64,000 bases of DNA from NCBI RefSeq assembly GCF_017368475.1, contig NZ_JAFNJE010000002.1, forward strand, positions 186,001 to 250,000, written 5' to 3'. Shown here in pieces: positions 22,454 to 31,247 of the stretch. The stretch's first letter is position 1. Every line of letters begins with the position of its first letter. Both the position numbers and the translations under genes were made by a program. The stretch comes from Alteromonas sp. 5E99-2 (GTDB lineage: Bacteria; Pseudomonadota; Gammaproteobacteria; Enterobacterales; Alteromonadaceae). Under the pieces are notes generated by a model. It was given only the letters and a program-made list of their open reading frames with translations, was not told where the DNA came from and ran no database searches.

Positions 22454-23101
22454 ATGAAAAACTGTACACTTAAAATAATTTCACTAACCACTCTTTTTCT
22501 TATCTCAAGTATTGCATCCGCCGCATCTCTAAAGAAGAACTCGGATTATAGCTTTCCTCTTGAAGTTGATGCGGCAGCTCCCGCCATCATCTTTCCAATC
22601 ACGCTCCACGGCGTGCCGGGCGACTCACAGGAAGTTGGTCTTGCAATTACAGCAGGCGTCGCCTCTAAGCATGGTAAATCCGTGATTTCATCACAACAAC
22701 TTTACAGTATGGTTGGGAACATGTCTTACTCATTAGCTGAAGGCATGCGCAAACGAGCTAAGAAGAAAAAATATTCAATGGACAGTTCTGCCGATGAATT
22801 AACATCATCCATTGATGAGTTGACCACAGCACTAAAGAAAGTCAGCGCGGTATCAGACGATTATCAATTTAAATATGCTATTGTTTTACACGTTGATTCA
22901 GCAAAAGGCAGCCTTTCTATTCCAGGAACTAAACTAGGTGTTAAAAAGGTTGTTGCGTTTGGTGGTATCATTGACATTGAAAAAAATGAGATCGTTAATT
23001 TTATTGAAGAAAAAGTAACACTAGCAAATAGTGATCAACTTATTCTTGGACAAATGCCTAAAGAAATGAACGATATCGTTGAAAAGCTACTAGGTGCTTA
23101 A
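22454..23101 (+). CDS. Secreted protein of unknown function
   Basis: The protein has 215 residues with a clear signal peptide (MKNCTLKIISLTTLFLISSIASA) and no further membrane helix. The mature part is mixed alpha/beta, with a helical middle rich in Lys and Ser (about 85-130) and two central beta stretches (FKYAIVLHVDSAKGSL and VVAFGGIIDIEKNEIVNF). I do not recognise a family. A periplasmic or outer-membrane-associated location is likely. It is followed directly by a strong terminator and stands alone. Confidence 0.65.
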   Translation: MKNCTLKIISLTTLFLISSIASAASLKKNSDYSFPLEVDAAAPAIIFPITLHGVPGDSQEVGLAITAGVASKHGKSVISSQQLYSMVGNMSYSLAEGMRKRAKKKKYSMDSSADELTSSIDELTTALKKVSAVSDDYQFKYAIVLHVDSAKGSLSIPGTKLGVKKVVAFGGIIDIEKNEIVNFIEEKVTLANSDQLILGQMPKEMNDIVEKLLGA

Positions 23102-23118
23102 CAAGCATAAAAAGAATA

Positions 23119-23147
23119 AATGGACCAAGCCATTGGTCCATTTTTTA
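23119..23147. terminator. Rho-independent terminator
   Basis: A perfect 11-bp stem (AAATGGACCAA with TTGGTCCATTT) around a 4-nt loop is followed by a run of T. It terminates the secreted-protein gene on the + strand and overlaps the very end of the convergent DyP-family gene. Confidence 0.85.
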
Positions 23148-24065
23148 GAAACGGCTAACACTTTCCTGAATAAAGGTAACCGAGGGCGCAAAATAGGCTC
23201 CACCGGATTCAGCACTTGTAAAATCTAACCAGCGATCATAATCCCCCTCACTGGTCCCTACTACTTGAGAGTAAAGACGGGATTTAAAAATACGAGGAGA
23301 GTTTGCACAGCATACGAAAAACAAACCTTGGGTGGTCATATCGCCATAAGGCATCCCTTGTAAAATTAAATTTTCATGGGATTCATCGCTCCAATTCGTC
23401 GCCGCTCTAATGACATGAGAAGAGTCAGAACATTCAGGACTAACAAGGTTATGCTCTTTGGTAACTCCCATTACTTGTTCTTGTTGTCGCTCAGACAGAC
23501 TATGCCAACGCCTTAGATCGTGTTTATAACACTGAACGTGAATGTAACTTCCTCCAGCAAACAAAGGGTTTTCGTCACCAATAATCGCCATTTCTCGCCT
23601 TTTAAGGCCTCGAGGATTATTGGCTCCATACACAAAGCCGTTCAAATCTCTGCCATCTAAATAGCGAAAACCAGACACAGACTCCACTAATTCGGCATGA
23701 AGTCGCATTAATTCCATTACTTCTAAACCGATCGCATAACATATGTCTACGCGATCAGTTCTAATTTGTATGAATAAATCACATTGAGTAACGGGTGCAC
23801 TGCGATCGTCACATTGCACATCAGGAAACGCACTTAACTCTGAGGGAACAGGGCCTGGATACAACTCTTGCCAATACGATTCCCCAACAGCAATCATTCC
23901 CGTCACCATTGCCTCATAATGCTCTTTATCGTAATGATCAAAGATATCGAGTATACGTGCTAATTTCGCCCTAACTTCGGTTGCGTCATCATCTGAAACA
24001 TTAAAAAGCAAATATTGCGCATGAAGGTTAGGCTCAGCACATACACCTTTTTGTGGCTGAGACAT
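23145..24065 (-). CDS. DyP-type peroxidase homologue lacking both distal catalytic residues
   Basis: The protein has 306 residues and aligns by eye along its whole length with B-type DyP heme proteins of the YfeX kind: GFRYLDGRDLNGFV, the AGGSYIHVQ strand, PYG before GLFFVCCA, and the C-terminal GGAYFAPS. The proximal heme ligand His217 (SSHVIRA) is present. The GXXDG-type motif that normally reads GFVDGTxNP reads GFVYGANNP, so the distal Asp is Tyr146. The distal Arg expected before QxxPYG is Leu235. Heme is probably bound, but normal peroxide activation is doubtful. There is no signal peptide. It follows ggt by 3 nt, in the same operon. Confidence 0.85.
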   Translation of the reverse strand: MSQPQKGVCAEPNLHAQYLLFNVSDDDATEVRAKLARILDIFDHYDKEHYEAMVTGMIAVGESYWQELYPGPVPSELSAFPDVQCDDRSAPVTQCDLFIQIRTDRVDICYAIGLEVMELMRLHAELVESVSGFRYLDGRDLNGFVYGANNPRGLKRREMAIIGDENPLFAGGSYIHVQCYKHDLRRWHSLSERQQEQVMGVTKEHNLVSPECSDSSHVIRAATNWSDESHENLILQGMPYGDMTTQGLFFVCCANSPRIFKSRLYSQVVGTSEGDYDRWLDFTSAESGGAYFAPSVTFIQESVSRF

Positions 24066-24068
24066 TAA

Positions 24069-25754
24069 TTAATACCCTGCAGCATATCCATCTTTCCTCG
24101 ATTCAGACGCACCAATATAAACCTGTCTTTCAGCATCATAGCGAATAGCTTGGTACCCACCAAACACCCCAATACTCTCTTCGACTTTATGCCCTTTGTC
24201 TATTAGTTCACGTTTGGTTTGCATGGGTATTTGAGATTCAATATGCACTTTCCCACCTGAAATCATCATACCGCCAGTTGGGCTAGATGAGCCTGAATGT
24301 ATCACTCGAGGTGCGTCGCCAGCTTCTTGCACATTCATGTCAAAATCTATCATATTTATTAAAATCTGTGCATGCATTTGGGGCTGTGTTGCGCCTCCCA
24401 TAACACCAAAACTCATCCACGGCTCACCATTTTGGGTCACAAATGCTGGAATAATAGTGTGAAAAGGACGCTTACCCGGTGCATAAGTATTGTAGTGACT
24501 TGGGTCAAGGATAAACAGCTCCCCCCTATTTTGAAGCATAAAGCCCAATTCTGGTGGCACCATACCTGAGCCCATACCGCGATAATTGCTTTGAATTAAC
24601 GACACCATATTGCCATCTTTATCCGCAACGGTAAGGTAGATAGTATCCCCATCTACTGGTCCCGCATTAACAGACAAAGCCGCTTTCTTTTTATCAATAA
24701 GGGCACGACGTTCATTGGCGTAATCTTTTGAAATCAACGACTCTACGGGGAGATTATTAAATGCAGGATCCGCGTAAAACTTAGCTCTATCTGCAAATGC
24801 GACTTTCTTAGCTTCAATAAAGGTATGGATATACTCAGTACTTCCAAAACCCATGTTACGGATATCAAACCCTTCAAGCAGATTTAGGATCTGTAACGCT
24901 GCGATCCCCTGCCCATTTGGCGGCAGTTCCCAAATGTCATATCCTCGATAATTTGTTGAAACCGGCTCTACCCATTCTGACGTATGAGATGCGAGATCTT
25001 CTTTAGTTAAAAACCCACCTTGTTCTTTCAAATGGGCAGCAATACGCGCAGCGATGTCGCCTTTATAAAATGCATCCCGCCCCCCCGTTGCTAACTTTTC
25101 ATAAGTTGCAGCTAAGTGAGGGTTTTTAAATATGTCTCCTGTTTTAGGGACTTTTCCATCAATAAGGTAGGTATCTGCAAACCCATCGTAATGGCCAACT
25201 CGTTGTGCATTTAACTTCCAGTAATGAGCTACGACTTCGCTAACTGGGAACCCATTTTTAGCATAATGAATGCTCGGTGTCAGTAGCTCTGCCATAGGTA
25301 AATTACCGAATTTACCGTGTAGTTCGTACCAACCATCTACAGCGCCAGGTACAGAAACTGGAAGCGGGCCAAAAGAGGGTATCTTAGTCAACCCTCGCTT
25401 AGTTAATTCAGTAAGCGTTAAAGACTGTGGAGAGCGACCTGATGCATTCAAACCGTGAAGCTTTTTTTCTTTTGCATCCCAGACTATAGCGAATAGATCC
25501 CCACCAATCCCTGCGCCAGTAGGTTCAACTAACCCTAACATTGCATTTGCAGCAATTGCTGCGTCTACCGCAGTACCACCTTTTTTTAAAACATCAATTG
25601 CTGTTTGTGTTGCCAGTGGATGACTTGTTGCAGCCATTCCATTTTGCCCATAAACCTCTGAACGACTAGCAAACAACTTCCCCGATACTCTGTCATATGC
25701 ATAAGCTGAAAATATGTGAGAGATAAATAGTAAAACAACAAGAGCTTTAAACAT
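24069..25754 (-). CDS. ggt: Gamma-glutamyltransferase
   Basis: This periplasmic Ntn-hydrolase cleaves glutathione and other gamma-glutamyl compounds. The 561 residues start with a signal peptide (MFKALVVLLFISHIFSAYA). The precursor would self-cleave before Thr371 in DGDTIYLTVADKDG, giving large and small subunits. Other signatures are visible: GGTAVDAAIAANAMLGLVEP near the N-terminus and the GSGMVPPELGFMLQNRG loop. The DTIYL version of the cleavage motif is typical of the YwrD-like branch. The dyp-like gene follows 3 nt later. It probably supplies cysteine and glutamate from extracellular glutathione. Confidence 0.93.
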   Translation of the reverse strand: MFKALVVLLFISHIFSAYAYDRVSGKLFASRSEVYGQNGMAATSHPLATQTAIDVLKKGGTAVDAAIAANAMLGLVEPTGAGIGGDLFAIVWDAKEKKLHGLNASGRSPQSLTLTELTKRGLTKIPSFGPLPVSVPGAVDGWYELHGKFGNLPMAELLTPSIHYAKNGFPVSEVVAHYWKLNAQRVGHYDGFADTYLIDGKVPKTGDIFKNPHLAATYEKLATGGRDAFYKGDIAARIAAHLKEQGGFLTKEDLASHTSEWVEPVSTNYRGYDIWELPPNGQGIAALQILNLLEGFDIRNMGFGSTEYIHTFIEAKKVAFADRAKFYADPAFNNLPVESLISKDYANERRALIDKKKAALSVNAGPVDGDTIYLTVADKDGNMVSLIQSNYRGMGSGMVPPELGFMLQNRGELFILDPSHYNTYAPGKRPFHTIIPAFVTQNGEPWMSFGVMGGATQPQMHAQILINMIDFDMNVQEAGDAPRVIHSGSSSPTGGMMISGGKVHIESQIPMQTKRELIDKGHKVEESIGVFGGYQAIRYDAERQVYIGASESRKDGYAAGY

Positions 25755-25830
25755 GAAATACCATTGGATTGAGACGAATAAACTTAAATATAACCCGTAT
25801 CGACTTGGCTTTGAAGGTATATAGAAAGAT

Positions 25831-25861
25831 AAAAAAAAGCCCCGATAAATCAGGGCTTTTT
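25831..25861. terminator. Rho-independent terminator after amtB
   Basis: The stem AAGCCC with GGGCTT around a 10-nt loop is flanked by A-runs and T-runs on both sides, so it can work in either direction. It lies 29 nt after the amtB stop and separates amtB from ggt on the same strand. Confidence 0.8.
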
Positions 25862-25889
25862 CAAAACGTATTTTACGAAAAGTAAAATC

Positions 25890-27131
25890 TTATTTAGTGA
25901 AGTCTGGGTATGCTTCCAAACCACATTCGCTAATGTCTACGCCTTCGAATTCTTCTTCTTCAGAAACACGTACACCAATAAGCATTTTAATCGCTATCCA
26001 AACAATCAAGCTCGCTACAAACACCCAAGCAAAAATCGTAAGCGCACCAATAATCTGACCACTGAAGCTGGCATCACTGTTTGTAATTGGTACTAGAAGT
26101 AGACCTAGTAAACCCACTACACCGTGAACCGAAATCGCACCTACTGGATCATCAATTTTCAACTTGTCTAAAGTAATAATACTAAATACAACTAACACAC
26201 CACCTAGCGCACCAAATAAAGTAGCTAGACCAGGAGTTGGTGTATCAGGACCAGCAGTAATGGCAACTAGACCAGCTAAAGCACCGTTTAATGCCATTGT
26301 TAGGTCAGCTTTACGGAACAAGATACGCGCAACAATTAACGCCGCAATAGAACCACCTGCCGCTGCCGCATTAGTATTCATAAATACTACGGCTACCGCA
26401 TTTGCACTTTCAACAGTTGCTGTAGCTAAAACAGAACCGCCATTGAAACCAAACCAGCCCATCCATAAAATGAATGTACCTAATGTAGCTAAAGGTAAGT
26501 TAGAGCCAGGAATTGCATTTACTTTACCGTCAGCAGTGTACTTGCCTTTACGAGCGCCAAGTACAATAACACCTGCTAACGCAGCCGCTGCACCAGCCAT
26601 ATGTACAATACCTGAACCCGCGAAATCTAAGAAACCAAGATCACCTAGTGTGTATAAACCAAATACGGCTTCGCCACCCCAAGTCCAAGAACCTTCCATT
26701 GGGTAAATGAAACCAGTCATTACAACCGCAAATGCAAGGAAAGCCCAAAGCTTCATACGTTCAGCAACTGCGCCAGACACAATTGACATGGCTGTTGCGA
26801 CGAAAACTACTTGGAAAAAGAAATCAGCTGAAGGAGCATAAGTTGCAGCATCATCAGCTGCAACGCCTGTTGCGCCGTCACCAGTAATACCGCCAAGGAA
26901 TGCAGTCCATTCACCGCCACCGTACATGATGCCATAACCGCAAATCATGTACATTGTGCAAGCGATTGCATACAAAGCAACGTTTTTAGTAAGAATCTCT
27001 GTGGTATTTTTAGCTCTTACTAAACCCGCTTCAAGCATTGCAAAGCCCGCAGCCATCCACATTACAAGCGCACCACAAACTAAAAAGTAAAAGGTATCTA
27101 ACGCGTACCCTAGTTCAAATGTTATTTCCAT
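25890..27131 (-). CDS. amtB: Ammonium transporter
   Basis: This is an inner-membrane ammonium channel of 413 residues with eleven predicted helices. The paired pore histidines lie in GSGIVHMAGAAAAL and GAISVHGVVGLLGL. The phenylalanine and tryptophan gate region and the conserved AGFAMLEAGLVRAKN in the first helices are also recognisable. The C-terminal tail (about 25 residues) is short and acidic. It follows glnK by 30 nt, the standard glnK-amtB pairing, in which GlnK plugs the channel when nitrogen is sufficient. Expression should rise under nitrogen limitation through the promoter upstream of glnK. Confidence 0.96.
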   Translation of the reverse strand: MEITFELGYALDTFYFLVCGALVMWMAAGFAMLEAGLVRAKNTTEILTKNVALYAIACTMYMICGYGIMYGGGEWTAFLGGITGDGATGVAADDAATYAPSADFFFQVVFVATAMSIVSGAVAERMKLWAFLAFAVVMTGFIYPMEGSWTWGGEAVFGLYTLGDLGFLDFAGSGIVHMAGAAAALAGVIVLGARKGKYTADGKVNAIPGSNLPLATLGTFILWMGWFGFNGGSVLATATVESANAVAVVFMNTNAAAAGGSIAALIVARILFRKADLTMALNGALAGLVAITAGPDTPTPGLATLFGALGGVLVVFSIITLDKLKIDDPVGAISVHGVVGLLGLLLVPITNSDASFSGQIIGALTIFAWVFVASLIVWIAIKMLIGVRVSEEEEFEGVDISECGLEAYPDFTK

Positions 27132-27161
27132 TATTTCTCTCCGGTTGGAAACTGTGCCTAA

Positions 27162-27503
<342 letters not shown>

Positions 27504-27547
27504 TTACTCCAGTGTGCACTTGTAGTTATGTACTAATCGAGTCTAAA

Positions 27548-27563
27548 TGCAATTATCAGTCCA
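27548..27563 (-). promoter_or_regulatory. Sigma-54 (-24/-12) promoter of glnK-amtB
   Basis: On the minus strand the sequence TGGACTGATAATTGCA has the obligatory GG-N10-GC spacing of sigma-54 promoters. It would place the start of transcription near 27537, about 37 nt before the glnK ATG. The -24 half departs from the TGGCAC consensus, but the -12 half (TTGCA) is exact. Confidence 0.6.
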
Positions 27564-27638
27564 TAAATGCAAGCTGTAATATTACGTAACTTATAATTTA
27601 CAATGTTGAGAATGTCGCACCATTTTAACTCCACCTCA

Positions 27639-27672
27639 GTGCAAAATTAAAATTTTGCACCAAAATAGAGCA
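27639..27672. promoter_or_regulatory. Candidate NtrC enhancer sites
   Basis: Two overlapping elements lie 100-135 bp upstream of the predicted glnK transcription start. One is an inverted repeat GTGCAAAATT-AA-AATTTTGCAC (27639-27660). The other is TGCACCAAAATAGAGCA (27656-27672), close to the NtrC consensus TGCACC-N5-GGTGCA. Distance and sequence both suit NtrC activation of the sigma-54 promoter. Confidence 0.55.
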
Positions 27673-27752
27673 TGGCGATTATGGTTCAATTCTTTGAACT
27701 TTTCATTCATATTGCGCTCTCCTATTAATAAAAGTTTAAGGACAAAGTTAAA

Positions 27753-28487
27753 ATGAAAAAATGGGTTCCAATTACCCTTTCTCTCTTGTTTCATGGGGTA
27801 GTTCTTTTTTTCATTGCGAAAAGCGAACTTACGATACCATTGGAGCCAAAAAAACCGTCTCCTTTAAAAGCAGTTTTATATTTTCTTTCAGTGCCAAAAG
27901 ATATCCAAGAACCTCCTGAAACTATTACAGAGGAAGCCACCTTTGATATTGAAGAAGTTCCCTCTAATACTGAGCTTGTTGTACCTGAAGCTAAGGCTAA
28001 AGCTGAAACTCCAATTGAAACTGTTTTGCCATTACCTGAAAAAATCACAATCGATGAACCTTTTGAGCAAGAACAAATTTCAAATGAAAATTCAACTGCC
28101 GAGGTGACTGCGCCTTCACCAGTAAAATCCAAATTAAGCATTGCTGATGCAACTAGAAATGCGCTTTCTGTTTTGCAAAGCGAATCTATCGAATCAATCT
28201 ACCAAGAAGAAAAGGCTGAATTTGATAACCAAGATACGCAAATTATCGAAAATGCCCCAAGGTATACCCAAGAGCAATTAGAAAATAGACATCGTCCGCA
28301 GCCTGTTGATATAAATTGTCAGAGCAAAGCCAAAAAAGCATTGGCAATTGCATCTAATTTTACGGGAGGTAGGTTGAAGTGTCGTAAGAACAGCAATGAG
28401 CAAATTAATAGCTATATTAACAAGCATTTAAACAAAGAAACCCAACAAAGAAGAATAGATGATAAATTTGACCAAAAAGCTAAATAA
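27753..28487 (+). CDS. TonB-like N-terminally anchored protein without a TonB C-terminal domain
   Basis: The protein has 244 residues. The N-terminus (MKKWVPITLSLLFHGVVLFFI) is a single membrane anchor with the S-x3-H pattern seen in TonB. It is followed by a Pro/Glu-rich stretch (about 30-125) that would span the periplasm. The C-terminal third is helical and basic, with two cysteines (in INCQSKAKK and RLKCRKNS), and lacks the TonB YP/beta-sheet domain. No exbB or exbD adjoins it. It may contact ExbB/ExbD-like partners, but I do not recognise the family and its function is unknown. Confidence 0.6.
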   Translation: MKKWVPITLSLLFHGVVLFFIAKSELTIPLEPKKPSPLKAVLYFLSVPKDIQEPPETITEEATFDIEEVPSNTELVVPEAKAKAETPIETVLPLPEKITIDEPFEQEQISNENSTAEVTAPSPVKSKLSIADATRNALSVLQSESIESIYQEEKAEFDNQDTQIIENAPRYTQEQLENRHRPQPVDINCQSKAKKALAIASNFTGGRLKCRKNSNEQINSYINKHLNKETQQRRIDDKFDQKAK

Positions 28488-28650
28488 TTCGCCAAATTCC
28501 TGACGAAAAAACATCAGCTTTAAAATTTGAGAATAAACAAACTTGTAATTAGCGTTAAATATCAATAATTTAGAGAATCTTCTCATCATGGCATAACTTT
28601 CGCTATATACATATTACTAGCATATGCCTCCCTGTCGTTACGCTAGCTTT

Positions 28651-28677
28651 GGCGGGTTTTTCAACCCGCCTTTTTTT
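28651..28677 (+). terminator. Strong Rho-independent terminator
   Basis: The stem GGCGGGTT with AACCCGCC around a 4-nt loop is followed by seven T. It lies 164 nt after the stop of the TonB-like gene. The distance leaves room for a separate short transcript ending here (possible -10 TATACA near 28605). Confidence 0.85.
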
Positions 28678-28683
28678 AACTAA

Positions 28684-28876
28684 CCTGAATCCTGTTTAAG
28701 AAACGGCGCTCAATACTGCTAGAATTGCGAATTACTGCGTTGTAAAAGCCAGCAATAGAATAACTATTACGTGACTTTTACGCCTTGCACTTCACAATTC
28801 TAACAGCACCGAGTGTCAAGATTAAAATTAGCACTTTCAAACAAACACTTGCACCATTCCTTAAACAGGATTCAGG
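28684..28876. mobile_element. 193-bp fold-back (MITE-like) element with 8-bp target duplication
   Basis: The ends are inverted repeats: CCTGAATCCTGTTTAAG reads inward from both sides, and 23 of the first 26 positions match. The direct repeat TTAACTAA flanks it at 28676-28683 and 28877-28884, the signature of an 8-bp target-site duplication. The interior also pairs with itself (CTGCTAGAATTG with CAATTCTAACAG; GTAAAAG with CTTTTAC), so the whole unit folds into one long imperfect hairpin. It encodes no protein. The right-hand duplication contains the stop codon of mrcB, so the element now forms the immediate 3-prime untranslated region of that gene. The parent transposon is unknown. Confidence 0.75.
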
Positions 28877-28880
28877 TTAA

Positions 28881-31190
28881 CTAATTTCCAAAAATTCTTT
28901 CCCACCACGAAACCTTCTCTTCTTTCTTTGCATGATTAGTGCTCGGTGATGAAACATTACAACTCGTTGCCTCAGTGGGAAGAACATCTAATATGGCCGG
29001 CACACTTAATGTGGACCCACACCCTGGGAAAATACGCTCGCCGGTGTGTGAATCAAAATGTGCAATGCCCAAGCTACTAGGGAAGCGCTGGGTTAGCGAT
29101 TTGGGCTCTTGCAGCTTCTGGTATGCAATAAACACTGGCATTGCACCTGACGCGCCGGACAGGTTAATTGTTTTGTTATCATCATTGCCAACCCAAACGG
29201 TGACCACATTTCGGCGGTCAAAGCCTGCGAACCAACTGTCTCTATAATCGTTAGTTGTGCCCGTTTTACCCGCCATAAAGGTATTACCAAAAGTGCTCCC
29301 AACGCGTTTTGCAGTGCCTGTTTGAGTCACTTGGTGTAACGCATAATTTGTCAAATATGTTGCGTCTTCATCCACAACTTGAGCTTTGAAGTCAGCGTGT
29401 TTCCACAATAATGCATTTTTCGCAGAAACAATGGAATTCACCGTATGTAATGGTGCGTATTCCCCTGCATTCGCAAGCGTTTGATATACCTGATTAACTT
29501 CAAAAACTGACAGCGCCATGGCCCCCAAAGTAATCGAAGGAACGTTAGGAATGGCGCTTTTCACGCCCATACGATAAAAATTATCAATAATCGGTTTTAG
29601 CCCAATTTCAACACCTAAACGCACCGTAGGTACATTTAAAGAGTCAGTCAGTCCGGTTATCAGAGGAACTCGCCCCCTGAATTTTTTATCTGCATTTTGC
29701 GGTTGCCAAGTTCGTCCATCTTTATCAGGTAAGCTCAAAGGCGAATCGGTTAAAGGTGTTGCAAGGTTATACTGAATAGGATCTTCAAGCGCGGTTAAAT
29801 ATACAATGGGCTTAGCCAAAGAACCGATAGGTCGATATGCATTTAAGGCTCTATTAAAGCCTTTAAAGCCAACTCTTCGACCACCAACCATAGCGCGAAT
29901 TTCGCCTGTTTGATTGTCAGAAACGATTATCGCCCCGTTTAATTCCACTCCAACACTGCTTTGTTTGTTATCTAATGTAGATACCAGTGCTTTTTCTGCC
30001 CTACGCTGCGCATTGATATCGATAGTGGTAAACACTTTCACTCCTGATTCCCGAAGTGACGGCTGGGCTAATATATCTGCCAATTCACTTCGAACCTTTT
30101 CCATAAAAGCAGGAAATTTACCACTGGCTAGCGTACCTGAAGGGTCTAAACCTAAAGGCGATAAAATCATTTGCTCATAATCATTTTTAGCAATGGCATT
30201 GTTCTCGAACAAAATACGTAACACTAAGTTTCTTCGTTCTAATGCTCTTTCTGGGTAACGCAGAGGATTATAATAAGATGGCCCTTTCACCATGCCTACC
30301 AGTAACGCTAAATTTTGAATGGGCAACTCATTTAAAGGTCGGTCAAAGAAATAATGCGCTGCTAAACCGAAACCGTGTATCGCATTATCGCCATTTTGAC
30401 CCAAATACACTTCATTTAAATAGGCCGTAAGAATGCGATCTTTACTGTACCTAGCATCAATCGCTATGGCCATCATGGCCTCTTTCGCTTTTCTTACTAA
30501 CGAGCGTTCTCTGGTAAGAAACACGTTTTTAGCTAATTGTTGAGTAAGCGTACTTCCTCCTTGAACCGTTTTACCTGCAACCACATTAGCCACAAGTGCA
30601 CGTAAGATAGATTTCGGTGCTATCCCATGATGATGATAAAAATCTTTGTCTTCAGTGAGTGTTAGCGCGTCAATTAACGTCTCGGGAACACTTTGTTGAT
30701 CTAACAACATCCGATCTTCTCTGTTACTAGTAATCAGACGCGAAACCAGCCAAGGTTCCAGTTGAGTTTGTTTAATAGACACCTGAGAGGACAAGTCAAC
30801 AATACTGACAATACGATTTCCGTTCCAGGACACCTTTAAACGTCTTGCTGATTCGTAGCCATTCGGAAAATGAAAAGCTCTACGATAAATAACTAAGGTA
30901 TTGGTCGTAAAAAAATAAGTGCCGCTACTTGTCACATCTGATGCTTTTCGATACCCCAATAATGCCAATTCATCTTTAACTTCAGTTCGGGTAATTTCGG
31001 CATTAACCGACAATTGCATTGGTCGAGCGTAAACCTGCGCCGGAACTTGCCAAATACTGCCACTAAAGCGATGTTTAATTTGTGCGTCTAAATACAGTCC
31101 GTAGGCACCCAACAATGTAAAACCGACAATACACAATCGAACAAACAATTTTCGCTTCCAAGGCTTTTTACTCAAAATATTTCCTTCCAA
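28881..31190 (-). CDS. mrcB: Penicillin-binding protein 1B (bifunctional transglycosylase/transpeptidase)
   Basis: This inner-membrane cell-wall synthase polymerises glycan strands and cross-links peptides. The 769 residues contain a short cytoplasmic tail, one membrane helix (about 13-32), a UB2H-like region, and a GT51 domain with the catalytic glutamate in LTEDKDFYHHHGI and the QGGSTLTQQLAKN motif. The transpeptidase domain shows the active serine in GSLAKPIVYL, the SLN triad in TDSLNVPT, and KTG in MAGKTGTTNDYRDSWF. All catalytic motifs are intact. A fold-back mobile element begins at its stop codon. It is divergent from mltB, and both act on peptidoglycan. Confidence 0.95.
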   Translation of the reverse strand: MEGNILSKKPWKRKLFVRLCIVGFTLLGAYGLYLDAQIKHRFSGSIWQVPAQVYARPMQLSVNAEITRTEVKDELALLGYRKASDVTSSGTYFFTTNTLVIYRRAFHFPNGYESARRLKVSWNGNRIVSIVDLSSQVSIKQTQLEPWLVSRLITSNREDRMLLDQQSVPETLIDALTLTEDKDFYHHHGIAPKSILRALVANVVAGKTVQGGSTLTQQLAKNVFLTRERSLVRKAKEAMMAIAIDARYSKDRILTAYLNEVYLGQNGDNAIHGFGLAAHYFFDRPLNELPIQNLALLVGMVKGPSYYNPLRYPERALERRNLVLRILFENNAIAKNDYEQMILSPLGLDPSGTLASGKFPAFMEKVRSELADILAQPSLRESGVKVFTTIDINAQRRAEKALVSTLDNKQSSVGVELNGAIIVSDNQTGEIRAMVGGRRVGFKGFNRALNAYRPIGSLAKPIVYLTALEDPIQYNLATPLTDSPLSLPDKDGRTWQPQNADKKFRGRVPLITGLTDSLNVPTVRLGVEIGLKPIIDNFYRMGVKSAIPNVPSITLGAMALSVFEVNQVYQTLANAGEYAPLHTVNSIVSAKNALLWKHADFKAQVVDEDATYLTNYALHQVTQTGTAKRVGSTFGNTFMAGKTGTTNDYRDSWFAGFDRRNVVTVWVGNDDNKTINLSGASGAMPVFIAYQKLQEPKSLTQRFPSSLGIAHFDSHTGERIFPGCGSTLSVPAILDVLPTEATSCNVSSPSTNHAKKEEKVSWWERIFGN

Positions 31191-31247
31191 TACATCTTGT
31201 ATTACTTCACTGACGGCGTTTATTTGCTTATGATAAACGGGACTCTA

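Noticed and set aside
26164-26706. 180-codon frame antisense to amtB
   Set aside because: It mirrors the Ala/Gly-rich amtB coding sequence and is low complexity with no family features; a shadow frame.
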